Assembly (NCBI GenBank): GCA_017541145.1
Contig: JAFXZT010000004.1
Span: forward strand, 1-50,725
Reading direction: 5' to 3'
Source of the DNA: Bacteroidales bacterium
GTDB taxonomy: Bacteria; Bacteroidota; Bacteroidia; Bacteroidales; UBA3824
Length of the DNA: 50,725 bases
The stretch's first letter is position 1. Each line of letters starts with the position of its first letter. Both the position numbers and the translations under genes were made by a program. The notes under the pieces are model-generated. The model was not told the origin of the DNA. It did no database searches and worked only from the letters and a program-made list of their open reading frames with translations. This document shows, piece by piece, positions 25,296 to 34,009 of the stretch.

Positions 25296-26804
25296 ATGGA
25301 AAGTCAACGTACATACATCGCAATCGATTTGAAATCTTTCTATGCTTCGGTGGAATGTGTAGAAAGAGGTCTTGACCCGTTGACTACCAATCTGATAGTG
25401 GCAGATAACAGTAGAACCGAAAAAACAATTTGTCTTGCTGTTTCGCCGTCGCTTAAAAGTTTCGGTTTGCCCGGACGTCCCCGTCTTTTTGAAGTCGTTC
25501 AGAAAATCAATGCCGTGAATTATGAACGAAAAATCAGAAACAATTACCGCGTTTCGGGCTCGTCTTACAATTACAACGAACTTATACTTCATCCCGAAAT
25601 GCAAGTGGATTACATCGTGGCTGTGCCGAGGATGTCGTATTATATCAATTACAGTACAAGGATTTACCAAGTTTATCTCAAATATATTGCGCCGGAAGAT
25701 ATTCATGTTTATTCTATCGATGAGATTTTTTTCGATGCTACAGAATACTTGAAAACATACAAGATGTCAGCTCAGGAATTAACTGTTACAATGATTCGTG
25801 ATGTGTTGAAACAAACCGGAATAACAGCTACGGCGGGCATCGGTCCTAATCTTTATCTTTGTAAAATTGCGATGGATATCGTGGCAAAACATATTTCGGC
25901 TGACAAAGACGGCGTAAGAATAGCCGAACTCGATGAGATGTCGTATCGGAAAAAACTTTGGAATCACAAGCCGTTGACAAGTTTTTGGCGCGTGGGAGCC
26001 GGTATCGCCAACCGCTTGGCTCAATACGGAATTGATACGATGGGAAAATTGGCGCGGGTTTCGCTTACTAACGAGGATTTTCTTTACAAACTTTTTGGTG
26101 TAAATGCCGAATTGCTTATCGATCACGCATGGGGTTGGGAGCCTTGTACATTGCAAGCTATCAAACAGTATAAACCCGAATCCAACAGCATTAGCAGCGG
26201 ACAGGTTTTGCAATCGGCGTATGATTTCAAGAAAGCTAAAGTTGTGATTCAGGAAATGGCTGACGCACTTTCATTGGATTTAGTTTCAAAACGCCTTGTT
26301 ACCGATCAGTTGGTTTTAACAGTCGGTTATGATACCGAAAGCCTTTCGCGCAGTGATATCCGTGATTCTTACAACGGTTCGGTGGCGTACGATTATTACG
26401 GACGGGCTGTTCCGAAAAGTTCTCACGGAAGTATAAATCTCAGTCGTAAAACGTCGTCGGGAAAAATGATTGTTGATGCGATGACAGAACTTTGCGACCG
26501 AATTGTTAATCCGTTGTTGCTTGTACGCAGAATTTGTGTTGTAGCAAACAATGTTATAAACGAAAACGATGTAAAATTACAAAAAAAATCGGCCGTTCAG
26601 CTCGATTTATTTGCTGATTATGAAGCAATTAAAAAACAAGAAGCCGAGCAAAACGAGGAACTGAAAAAGGAACGCAGAGTGCAAGAAACATTGCTTGATA
26701 TCAAGAAAAAATTCGGTAACAATGCGATACTCAAAGGTTTGGATTTTAGCGAAGGAGCTACAACCCGCGAGCGCAACAATCAGATAGGAGGTCACAAAGC
26801 ATAA
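25296..26804 (+). CDS. Y-family translesion DNA polymerase (UmuC/UvrX-like)
   Basis: This 502-residue polymerase has the catalytic carboxylates in YIAIDLKSFYASVE (D10) and YSIDEIFFD, plus the palm, finger and little-finger regions of Y-family enzymes. A QLDLF sequence near residue 432 matches the sliding-clamp binding motif. It copies past DNA lesions with low fidelity. No umuD-like gene is adjacent; instead it overlaps by one base a YolD-like gene, as UvrX-type polymerases do in Firmicutes and phages. The ATG at 25296 is fixed by the nearby promoter and the immediate catalytic motif. A charged helix ends the protein. Confidence 0.95.
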   Translation: MESQRTYIAIDLKSFYASVECVERGLDPLTTNLIVADNSRTEKTICLAVSPSLKSFGLPGRPRLFEVVQKINAVNYERKIRNNYRVSGSSYNYNELILHPEMQVDYIVAVPRMSYYINYSTRIYQVYLKYIAPEDIHVYSIDEIFFDATEYLKTYKMSAQELTVTMIRDVLKQTGITATAGIGPNLYLCKIAMDIVAKHISADKDGVRIAELDEMSYRKKLWNHKPLTSFWRVGAGIANRLAQYGIDTMGKLARVSLTNEDFLYKLFGVNAELLIDHAWGWEPCTLQAIKQYKPESNSISSGQVLQSAYDFKKAKVVIQEMADALSLDLVSKRLVTDQLVLTVGYDTESLSRSDIRDSYNGSVAYDYYGRAVPKSSHGSINLSRKTSSGKMIVDAMTELCDRIVNPLLLVRRICVVANNVINENDVKLQKKSAVQLDLFADYEAIKKQEAEQNEELKKERRVQETLLDIKKKFGNNAILKGLDFSEGATTRERNNQIGGHKA

Positions 26805-27229
26805 TGGACGAAAATTACGACGATATAATAAATTTGCCGCATCCTGACCCGAAAAATCATCCTCGAATGAGTATTGAAAAGCGGGCTGCACAATTTGCGC
26901 CATTTGCTGCGCTTACCGGACATTCGGACGCAATTCAAGAAGCCGGTCGGTTGACTGATGATTTTGTCAACATCGGTTCCGATGTGCAAAAGGAACTTGA
27001 TATCAAGATGAATTTCTTGATGTTGCATGTTGACGAACAGCCCGAAATTTCAATTACTTATTTCTTGCCTGACCGTATGAAAGCCGGCGGCGAATACAAA
27101 GAGATGTCAGGCAAAATTAAAAAAATTGATGAACTTGGTTCCGTGATTATTTTGAATGACGGAACCAAAATTCCTGTTAATAATATTATTGATATTCAAA
27201 GTGTTGTGTTCAACGATTTGAATATTTGA
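26804..27229 (+). CDS. YolD-like protein
   Basis: This 141-residue protein starts in the TAATG overlap with the polymerase gene. It holds the YolD-type phrases HPRMSIEKRAAQFAPFAALTGH and a C-terminal small beta domain (GKIKKIDELGSVIILNDGTKIP...IIDIQSV). YolD-like proteins are partners encoded with Y-family polymerases and are proposed to replace UmuD-type accessory factors; the biochemical role is unproven. The overlap implies coupled translation. The convergent PIN-like gene ends 11 bases downstream. Confidence 0.88.
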   Translation: MDENYDDIINLPHPDPKNHPRMSIEKRAAQFAPFAALTGHSDAIQEAGRLTDDFVNIGSDVQKELDIKMNFLMLHVDEQPEISITYFLPDRMKAGGEYKEMSGKIKKIDELGSVIILNDGTKIPVNNIIDIQSVVFNDLNI

Positions 27230-27240
27230 TCCTTTTTTTG

Positions 27241-28377
27241 TTAACATCTTTTCTTTACAAGATTCAAAAAAGCCTCTTGCATTGCATCAAGAAGCTCTTT
27301 GGCGGCGGCAGCGGTATCGCGTTGAGAGTCGTTGCTTGGGCTGTCGTCGTTGTCTTCTTGTGCGGAATTGTTGCTTGTAGATTCTGTATCGTCCGGAGTT
27401 TCAGGGAGTTTGTCGGAACTTATTCCTATTACATTTTCCAAAAAATCGTTGAACAAAATCACTTTGAAAGCATGACCTGTTTCTTTGAAAAATATTGATT
27501 GATACATCTCGTAAGTTTCTTGAGTATCGGGATTTATCCAATCGGAATCAAAGTCTTGACTTACTACAAAAATGATGTCTTTGTTCTGAGTATCAGCAAG
27601 TTTTATAAGTTCGTTGAAAATTACAAAATCGGTTTCTTTGTTAGAAATTCTGTATTCGCTCATGCCCGGAAAAAATCCCGGAAATTCCTTTTTGTCCAAT
27701 TCGTCTTGTGACACGTATCCCGAAAAAGATTTTTTTGCAGTTGCTTTGGTTTTAGTGGATTTTTCGCTGGCGATACAATCTTTTTTGTAATCGTGAAGTT
27801 TCTCCAAAAGTGCTTCAAATTCTTTTTTTAATTCTTCGTAATCTTCTGACAACGAAGTACTAAAGTCGATATTCTCGCAAATTACCGATAGATTATAAAA
27901 GTTGTCTTTCTTGGAATTTTCCGATTTTTGTTTGAAATATTTTTTAGTTGAGTTTACAGATTCTACCCACTTGGTTTTCAATTCGTTAATTTGTTGTTTT
28001 ATATCTTCGTTGTCGATTGCACGGTTTATAGAATCCAACAAACTTTCCATTTTTTGACTGGAATTTATAAAATTGATAACCGCTGGATCAAGCTCTTTGG
28101 TGATTCGTTTTTGTTTTTCCTTTAGAATCAGAAAATCGTCTGAAACTCTGCTTGTTGAATAACATTTTCTTGTCTTTACAAATTCGTCAAACGCTGTGAT
28201 ATTTTCTTTGCTGAGGTTCATTACATTTATCAATGCGCATGAATTGAACGCGTAAATAAAATTTTCCGGATTTGAATATGCGTTTTGAATTGCTTTGGCA
28301 GCGTTGTAAGAATTTGTAAAATCTTGTTTGAATGTTCTGAAAATTTTTCCGTATCTGCTTTCTTGTGTTGTAGACAT
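27241..28377 (-). CDS. PIN-like domain protein (DUF4935 type)
   Basis: This 378-residue protein fits the PIN_8/DUF4935 layout: an N-terminal PIN strand (FIYAFNSCALINVMNLS, about 40-56), a long helical insert (about 80-200), then GMSEYRISNKETDFVIFNELIKLA and IIFVVSQDFDSDWINP, matching the later acidic motifs. The usual first metal-binding aspartate (D-T-N) appears as AFNSC, so one ligand seems to be missing. PIN-like proteins are nucleases or regulators of plasmid and defence systems. A low-complexity acidic/asparagine tail precedes a final helix. It is a single-gene unit on the minus strand. Confidence 0.7.
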   Translation of the reverse strand: MSTTQESRYGKIFRTFKQDFTNSYNAAKAIQNAYSNPENFIYAFNSCALINVMNLSKENITAFDEFVKTRKCYSTSRVSDDFLILKEKQKRITKELDPAVINFINSSQKMESLLDSINRAIDNEDIKQQINELKTKWVESVNSTKKYFKQKSENSKKDNFYNLSVICENIDFSTSLSEDYEELKKEFEALLEKLHDYKKDCIASEKSTKTKATAKKSFSGYVSQDELDKKEFPGFFPGMSEYRISNKETDFVIFNELIKLADTQNKDIIFVVSQDFDSDWINPDTQETYEMYQSIFFKETGHAFKVILFNDFLENVIGISSDKLPETPDDTESTSNNSAQEDNDDSPSNDSQRDTAAAAKELLDAMQEAFLNLVKKRC

Positions 28378-28530
28378 GTATTTTGAGAAGTTTTTTTGAA
28401 GTTAAGAATAATTTTTTTCGATTTGACTCTTTTTTTGATTTTGACATCAAGTCCAAATTTTATTAAACGTATTTCTGTAAAAAATGTTTCATTAAAATCG
28501 TAAAAAATGTCAGAAAAAAATCATAAAAAA

Positions 28531-28581
28531 AACTCCGTATTCTCTGTAGAATTTTGTGATTCCCTCAGTTTATACGGAGTT
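28531..28581 (-). terminator. Terminator of the paralogue pair
   Basis: AACTCCGTAT (28531-28540) pairs with ATACGGAGTT (28572-28581). On the minus strand a run of T residues follows directly. Confidence 0.85.
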
Positions 28582-28656
28582 AGTTAAAAAGTTTAAAAAA
28601 TGTTGAATAACAACCAATTGATAATTTATGATAGTTTGTGAATCGTTAAATAAGCC

Positions 28657-29211
28657 TTACAAATCCAAAAGTACAAATCGACTGTTAATCATATCGCAAA
28701 AGTAAATTTGGACAGAGCATGGAGCATATTCGTAGATGTCTTCCGCAACGCTTAACGTGATGCGTCCGGTATCGCCGATATTGAAATCGCAATGGATATC
28801 GGTTTCGCCGCTTTTAATTTTTTTCATTTTGTCTTTGTCCGGTTCTTCGCTTAGTTTAATTGTTTCAAATTCAACGGGTTCACCATATTTATCGGATAGA
28901 ATTTTTTTGAGTTTTTCGTATTCGGAAATCAGAGTGTTCCATTGACTGCTTGTTTTGCAAGTAACGAGTACACCGTCGGTTTGACCCAACGAATTGTCCA
29001 GAATAAGTAATTTCGTATTGTTGTAACATTCGTAAGGTCCTTGCATTCCGATAGATCCGTCGTAAGCATGACCTTTGTGGTAGCCTTTTTTCTTGAGAGA
29101 GTTTGCAAAGTCTTTAGGAGCACAATCCATCGAAATGCCTTCAAATGTCATGTGCTGGGCATTTAGCTGTAGGGCAAACAGCATAATCAAGATTGTAGTT
29201 AAAGCTTTCAT
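28657..29211 (-). CDS. Secreted protein of unknown function, paralogue 2
   Basis: This 184-residue protein has a signal peptide (MKALTTILIMLFALQLNAQ) and a periplasmic domain with FEGISMDCAPKDFANSLKKKGY, IGMQGPYECYNN and SSQWNTLISEYEKLKKILSDKYGEP. The same segments recur in its upstream neighbour, so the two are a tandem duplication. I do not recognise a named family. It follows its paralogue by 15 bases and is closed by a strong terminator, indicating a two-gene operon. Envelope location is inferred from the signal peptide. Confidence 0.75.
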   Translation of the reverse strand: MKALTTILIMLFALQLNAQHMTFEGISMDCAPKDFANSLKKKGYHKGHAYDGSIGMQGPYECYNNTKLLILDNSLGQTDGVLVTCKTSSQWNTLISEYEKLKKILSDKYGEPVEFETIKLSEEPDKDKMKKIKSGETDIHCDFNIGDTGRITLSVAEDIYEYAPCSVQIYFCDMINSRFVLLDL

Positions 29212-29226
29212 GATGATGTGTTTTTT

Positions 29227-29823
29227 TTAATTGTATTGGATGTCTTTGTTACCGTCATTAAGATCCAACATCGTTTGATCGAAATCTTCAAACATGCTGA
29301 TATCCATATAAGTAACTTTTACCGAGCCTGAGTCCTGATTGAGAACGTCGGCTGTGATACAGAGTTCAACGATTTTCGCACCGCCGATATAAAATCCGCA
29401 AGTAAACATAAAAGGCGATTCTTTCAGCAACGAAATTTTTTCTGCTTCGGTTTCCGAACTGTTTCTAAGCAGTTCGCTGTCGAAGCTTTCGCCGTAAATG
29501 ATTTGCAGATTTGCTTTCAGACGGTCGTAAGCGCTTACAAGTTGGTCCCATTCGGATGAGGATCTCACGGTGATTGCTACAAGTTTTACAGAGTCGCTGC
29601 TGTTGCCGACAATCTCAAATAGAGAATTGTAAAATCCTGCAAATTCGCCTTGCATTAAAGGGTTGCCGTGATTGGAGCCCACCCATTTCAAGCCCTGAGC
29701 CTGAAATCTGTCCACGAGTTCCGAGGGCGAACAATCGGTATATTCTCCCTTGATTTTCATGGGCTGTGAGTTTGCCGTGATGACAAACATCATAATTAGC
29801 AGAGTTATTAAAGTTCGTTTCAT
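29227..29823 (-). CDS. Secreted protein of unknown function, paralogue 1
   Basis: This 198-residue protein starts with a signal peptide (MKRTLITLLIMMFVITANSQ). It continues with KGEYTDCSPSELVDRFQAQG, MQGEFAGFYNSLFEIVG and SSEWDQLVSAYDRLKANLQIIYGES, aligning segment by segment with the downstream gene. A conserved cysteine follows the first strand in both. The C terminus is acidic and asparagine-rich. No function is known. It is the first gene of the pair, facing a 566-base AT-rich gap. Confidence 0.75.
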   Translation of the reverse strand: MKRTLITLLIMMFVITANSQPMKIKGEYTDCSPSELVDRFQAQGLKWVGSNHGNPLMQGEFAGFYNSLFEIVGNSSDSVKLVAITVRSSSEWDQLVSAYDRLKANLQIIYGESFDSELLRNSSETEAEKISLLKESPFMFTCGFYIGGAKIVELCITADVLNQDSGSVKVTYMDISMFEDFDQTMLDLNDGNKDIQYN

Positions 29824-30389
29824 GTTGTTTATTAATTAGGTTATGGTCTCAAATATATCAAAACTTTTATTTCATGATACCAAAAACACGTATTTTTTTT
29901 GATTATTTTTTTTTGTATTGCATGTGATTTTTTTTGTTGACTTTTTTTATATTTTTTGTGATAAATTAATCTGATAATTAGTAAGATATGGAGATACAAT
30001 TGTATTTAAAAACATATTTTAGAAGAAATAGTTTTACTTCCTCTAAAGTTAATTTTTATTGAAACTTTTTTATAAATTAATTGTATATTTAGTGATAGAT
30101 TTTTATTCTAAATTTCGTTTGAATTTTTGTTGATTTTAGATTTTTATCATAAATTCTGCTTAAAATCAGAATTATTTTCTATTTTTCGATTGAATGATTC
30201 GTTAAGAATAATGCTTTTGGGGGTCTTGAATTATCGCGTTTAACCTCCATATAATTCATTTTTGGCAAATAATTTTTTATCACCTAATAAAACCGATATA
30301 GACAAATAATTATCAATAAAATAAAACAACTTACTTGCGAAACTTGAGTAAATAATCCTTACCTTTGCCGTTGAATAATAGAGAAATTT
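29824..30389. other. AT-rich intergenic region between divergent genes
   Basis: This stretch of 566 bases is very rich in A and T and contains no open frame with a plausible start. It separates divergent transcription units and presumably holds promoters for both. I see no clear consensus promoter, repeat or RNA structure in it. Confidence 0.6.
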
Positions 30390-31325
30390 ATGAAAATCAT
30401 TTTTTATTTATTTACTGTATTTTTGTTTTTTTTGACATCGTTTCCTGTAAACGCTCAAAATTTTGTATCTAAAATAGATTATTTTTTGCAGAAACGTTAT
30501 TCAAAAGTAAAATATGACACTTTATATGTTACCCGTCCGAAAAAACGCCTTTTGGTTATGCTTAAACCGAATATTTCTTATATCGGGATGACTTTATTGA
30601 AAGATTCCGTAAAAGTCGATTTTAACACGGTTTTGAAGCATACTTTCAGCCTTAATATCGGTTACAGTGGTTTGGTCGTGGGCTACAGATTCAAAATCGG
30701 TAAAAGGGCGGAAGATTTTATCGTTCGATATTACGGCAGAAAATTCGGTTTTGATTTGGATATTTGCAAAACTAACAATTTGCAAGGAACATTAACAAAT
30801 GGGCAAAATGAAACGAAGATTAACAGCGGATTTTTAAATTTCGGGTTGGTTGAGTTTTTATCGTATTATGTTGTAAACGGTAAAAAGTTTTCATATCCGG
30901 CTGCTTTCACAAAAAGTTATTTTCAAAAGAAAAGTTGCGGTAGTATGCTTTTCGGGGCTTCATTTGTAAGTACATATTCAGAAAATAGCGATGCAAGTAC
31001 TTCGTTATCAAATTATTCCATAGGATTAGGAGCAGGATATGGTTACAATTTCGTTAAGAACGACAAATGGTTGATTCATATTTCAGCACTTCCGGCGTTG
31101 GTGGTTACCCAAAAGAACGTTTTAACGGCAAATGATTTTGAGCAAGAGATTCCATACAAGCCAAATTTTATTATATCGGGCAAATTTTCAGTATCTTACA
31201 ATTTGGAGAGATGGTTTTTCGGACTTGACGGAGTTGCTTTTAGTACAATCCTCGGCACTGAAAGTGTTTTACAAGCAACTTATCAACGTAATATTACCAG
31301 AATGTTTGTCGGGCTAAGGTTTTAA
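30390..31325 (+). CDS. Outer-membrane beta-barrel protein, DUF4421
   Basis: This 311-residue protein has a signal peptide (about 1-22, ending PVNAQ), followed by alternating amphipathic strands and a terminal strand ITRMFVGLRF with C-terminal phenylalanine, typical of outer-membrane barrels. DUF4421 features are visible: YDTLYVTRPKKRLLVMLKPN, the VGYRFKIGKR strand, and NGKKFSYPAAFTKSYFQKKS. Function is unknown. It is transcribed alone, and the next region downstream is decayed. Confidence 0.85.
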   Translation: MKIIFYLFTVFLFFLTSFPVNAQNFVSKIDYFLQKRYSKVKYDTLYVTRPKKRLLVMLKPNISYIGMTLLKDSVKVDFNTVLKHTFSLNIGYSGLVVGYRFKIGKRAEDFIVRYYGRKFGFDLDICKTNNLQGTLTNGQNETKINSGFLNFGLVEFLSYYVVNGKKFSYPAAFTKSYFQKKSCGSMLFGASFVSTYSENSDASTSLSNYSIGLGAGYGYNFVKNDKWLIHISALPALVVTQKNVLTANDFEQEIPYKPNFIISGKFSVSYNLERWFFGLDGVAFSTILGTESVLQATYQRNITRMFVGLRF

Positions 31326-31412
31326 GAAAATAACTACTTATGTATTTTATTTTTTTGACGATATGAGGGTGTTGTTTTTGGTAGAGATTTTTCCTTTGAG
31401 TTGTAGTTGTGA

Positions 31413-31871
31413 TTAGGGTTCTAAATCGTAGTCTGGAATATTATTGAAGAAATCATCTCTGCCTTTGAGTAATCCGTTAATCTCTTGACACATAAACTTA
31501 CATGAGAAATCGTAAATAGGCTTTGCCGTAGCCAATTTTTCAGGTATTTCAAAGTTCAACTGGTCTGCGTAATATTTCACGAGTTTCTCATTTTTGGTCA
31601 AGTCAGCGGCAAAAAGAAACAAATACCTGCATCCCACATGTTCACGGATGCGTTGCACAATTGGAACAACGAAATACTAATGCGCCAAACGGCATAGGAA
31701 TACCCATCTGTTCCCATCTTCCTCGAAAGCCTCGTTGCGAAGTGTCTGCGCAATACAGTCGTTCCTGCGGTTATAAAATTGTTCCACAAGCCTTAGATTG
31801 GCAATGTCTGATGACAAACGCTCACACGACAGGCACTTGAGTTCTTGCAATAGTTCTGACAAATTCTTCAT
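31413..31871 (-). pseudogene. Frameshifted hypothetical gene
   Basis: Two overlapping minus-strand frames appear to be halves of one gene. The first starts at 31871 (MKNLSELLQELKCLSCERLS) and stops at 31677. The second continues from about 31658 (MQRIREHVGCRYLFLFAADL) to 31413, with a sensible cysteine- and arginine-bearing sequence. A single-base change near 31660-31680 would rejoin them into a protein of about 150 residues. I do not recognise the family. It lies at the edge of the decayed segment before the DUF1016 genes. Confidence 0.45.
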
Positions 31872-32102
31872 GGTTGTTTATGCCCTTTGAATTAAGGAAA
31901 TCTTGTTGTAGGGACAGCATTTTGCACCTTTTTTTGTATCTCTCGGCGTCTTCTATCTTCAAAAATTTCTCAAATTATATCTGATACTTTTCATATCCGG
32001 GCAGACAATGATTTCGTCAAATGAATATTGCAAATTACGCGGCATGAAACGTCCGTATTCTTGCGCCGAAGCGCTCCGATAGTTTTATAATTTGGTTCAT
32101 TG
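31872..32102. other. Decayed coding fragments
   Basis: On the minus strand short open pieces occur in different frames (for example AQEYGRFMPRNLQYSFDEII and ERYKKRCKMLSLQQDFLNSK), but no intact gene. They resemble remains of a larger gene between the DUF1016 gene and the 31413 fragment. Confidence 0.35.
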
Positions 32103-33183
32103 CTAACTTTGTTTCAACAAAAATTCTTCCAAAGTTTTTTCGTCAGGTAATGCAAGCATATAGGTGGATACAAAAATTTTGTTGTCCAAACCTGCAAGGG
32201 CATATTCAACCATCTTTTTTCCTTTTTTGGTACAAAGCAAAATACCGACGGGTGGATTGTCGCCTTCATGCATTTCATTTTCTCTGAAATATGAAACATA
32301 CGCATTCAACTGACTTAAATCTCCGTGTTTGAACTCATCGTTTTTGAGTTCGATGATAACGTTGCAATGCAAAATACGATTGTAAAAAACAAGGTCGGCG
32401 AAATAATATTCATCGTCAATAATCATCCGTTTTTGTCGTGCTTCAAAACAAAAGCCTTTTCCAAATTCTAACAAAAACTCTTGAAGGTGAGATATTAAAG
32501 CATTTTCCAAATCCGATTCTGTGAAATTTTCGGCTTTCAAATCCAAAAACTCGAATGAAAAAGGATCTTTAATAGTAAATGCAGGAGTGGTTTGTATTTC
32601 AGTCTGTTGCAGTAGGAGTTCGGGATTTTTGCTTATGCCCGTTCTAAAATAAAGATTAGTAACTATTTGCCGCCGCAATTCTCTGACACCCCAACAGCAT
32701 TTAATACATTCTGTTTCATAAAAGAACCTTGCCTTTTTGTCTTCAACAGTCATAATTTCCACAATATGGGAAAAGGATAGTTGGTTAACTATCTGTTCGG
32801 CAGGCGTTTGAAAAAAGTCCGACAGTGTCGGACTTTTTTGCTGCATCAAATAGTCCTTGACAGAAGGATATAACAAAAAGAAACTTCGGCAGTTCTTCAA
32901 AAGAGTTTCGTTGATGCCACGTTTGTTGACTTTTGCGGACAATTTTTTTTTATAGTTTTTCGCCGTATTTCGCTCTATCGTTTCCTTTTTGCTCGTATTC
33001 AACAATATAAAAGCCAATGACATAATTCCTCACTGTCGCAAAACTGTTGACTGCTTTTACGGCGGCTGTTTGCGCTGACGTATGGACTTGTACTACCATT
33101 TCGGTTAATTGACTGAAAGAAATTGCCTTTTCTTTCTCCCAACCTTCGGGAAGATTATATGCTGCTGATATTTCGTTAGACAT
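32103..33183 (-). pseudogene. DUF1016 (YhcG-type) PD-(D/E)XK nuclease, frame-broken
   Basis: The N-terminal part starts at 33183 (EISAAYNLPEGWEKEKAISF) and reads ATVRNYVIGFYIVEYEQKG before a TAA at 32952-32950. The rest continues in another frame (KKLSAKVNKRGINETLLKNC onward) to 32103. The nuclease half has the DUF1016 core: ADLVFYNRILHCNVIIELKN with the D...E-x-K residues. A one-base loss in the A5 run at 32956-32960 would give one frame through the break. The family resembles nucleases found in defence islands and mobile elements. It is either a pseudogene or an assembly error. Confidence 0.75.
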
Positions 33184-33205
33184 TTTCTTTTTGCTTTTCT
33201 CGCAC

Positions 33206-33213
33206 CAAAGATA
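33206..33213 (-). promoter_or_regulatory. -7 box (TATCTTTG) of the broken DUF1016 gene
   Basis: TATCTTTG on the minus strand lies 22 bases before the ATG at 33183 and supports that start. Confidence 0.55.
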
Positions 33214-33558
33214 AGAAAATTTCTTGCCTTCGGCAAAAGTTTTTTACATGACAAAAGATATCTTTACAATATGGTGAAATTTTACAAAACATAATAAGCA
33301 TCCCATTTAGCCGTCTTTCACGCCAACCGTGGATTCTCTATCTTTGTCTAAAAAAAAAACATGTTTAGCATAGGCGAATCAGACATATTCTTCGTATATT
33401 CCGTACATCCAAGGCTCGTATTAGGTGTGCGGGATTTTTTTGGTTGATACGATTTTGTACTCTTAGGAACTATTGTCGTTAACATTTTTTTTGCAAATTA
33501 ATATCATTTTCCAAAACATTTATAATAATTTTGCGTTCGAAATAAAAAACATGCAACA
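33214..33558. other. Intergenic region with a possible IS66 relic
   Basis: A TATCTTTG box at 33339-33346 precedes a 28-residue plus-strand frame at 33361-33447 (MFSIGESDIFFVYSVHPRL). Its start resembles the N terminus of IS66 TnpB proteins, but it is cut short. A small hairpin with T-run lies near 33224-33246. Nothing else is evident. Confidence 0.3.
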
Positions 33559-34009
33559 ATGAAAGCTTTGACATTATCTACATATTTGATTGCGAAAAGC
33601 AATCTGGCTGGCGACGGCTTGACGAATAAGAAACTCCAAAAGCTTTTGTACTACGTCAAGGCGTGGGGGCTTGTTTATTTTGAAGACGGAATTATTGACG
33701 ATGACTTTCAGGCGTGGGTGCATGGACTTGTATGTCCGGAGGTATACAATGCCTACAAATCTTATAAATTTGGTCTTATTCAAAGCGACATGTCAGAAGA
33801 AAACGCGTGTAAAATTGTTGATTCGTTTTGCACTGAAAACCGCTTGGAGCAAGACTAACTTGATTTGATAGATTCTGTGTTCGACAAATATGGACAAATG
33901 ACGTCGTTGCAACTTGAATTGCTTACGCACCAAGAAGAGCCTTGGAAAGAGGCAAGAAAGGGATTGAGTCCGACAGATACTGTTTACGTCTTGAAGAAAA
34001 AGGTCAAAA
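33559..34009 (+). pseudogene. Panacea-domain (SocA/DUF4065-like) antitoxin with a nonsense codon
   Basis: The product starts MKALTLSTYLIAKSNLAGDG and continues LTNKKLQKLLYYVKAWGLVY and AWVHGLVCPEVYNAYKSYKF, the signature of Panacea-domain antitoxins of the SocA type. An in-frame TAA at 33856-33858 cuts it at residue 99. The same frame then continues with family-like sequence (LDLIDSVFDKYGQMTSLQLE, then LTHQEEPWKEARKGLSPTDT) until it runs into the end of the convergent DUF1016 gene at about 34010. Such antitoxins neutralise varied toxins; none is adjacent. A nonsense mutation and a lost 3' end are inferred. Confidence 0.75.

Noticed and set aside
29824-30389. Small RNA or repeat in the AT-rich gap
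   Set aside because: Only low-complexity A/T sequence is present; no extended inverted repeat or consensus promoter could be found by eye.
32941-32949. Phase-variable A9 tract switching the DUF1016 gene
   Set aside because: The in-frame TAA lies before the A9 run, so length changes in it cannot restore the frame; the shift must be upstream, for example in the A5 run.
33361-33447. A functional 28-residue gene
   Set aside because: The frame has a promoter-like box but its only likeness is to the first residues of IS66 TnpB; more probably a relic.
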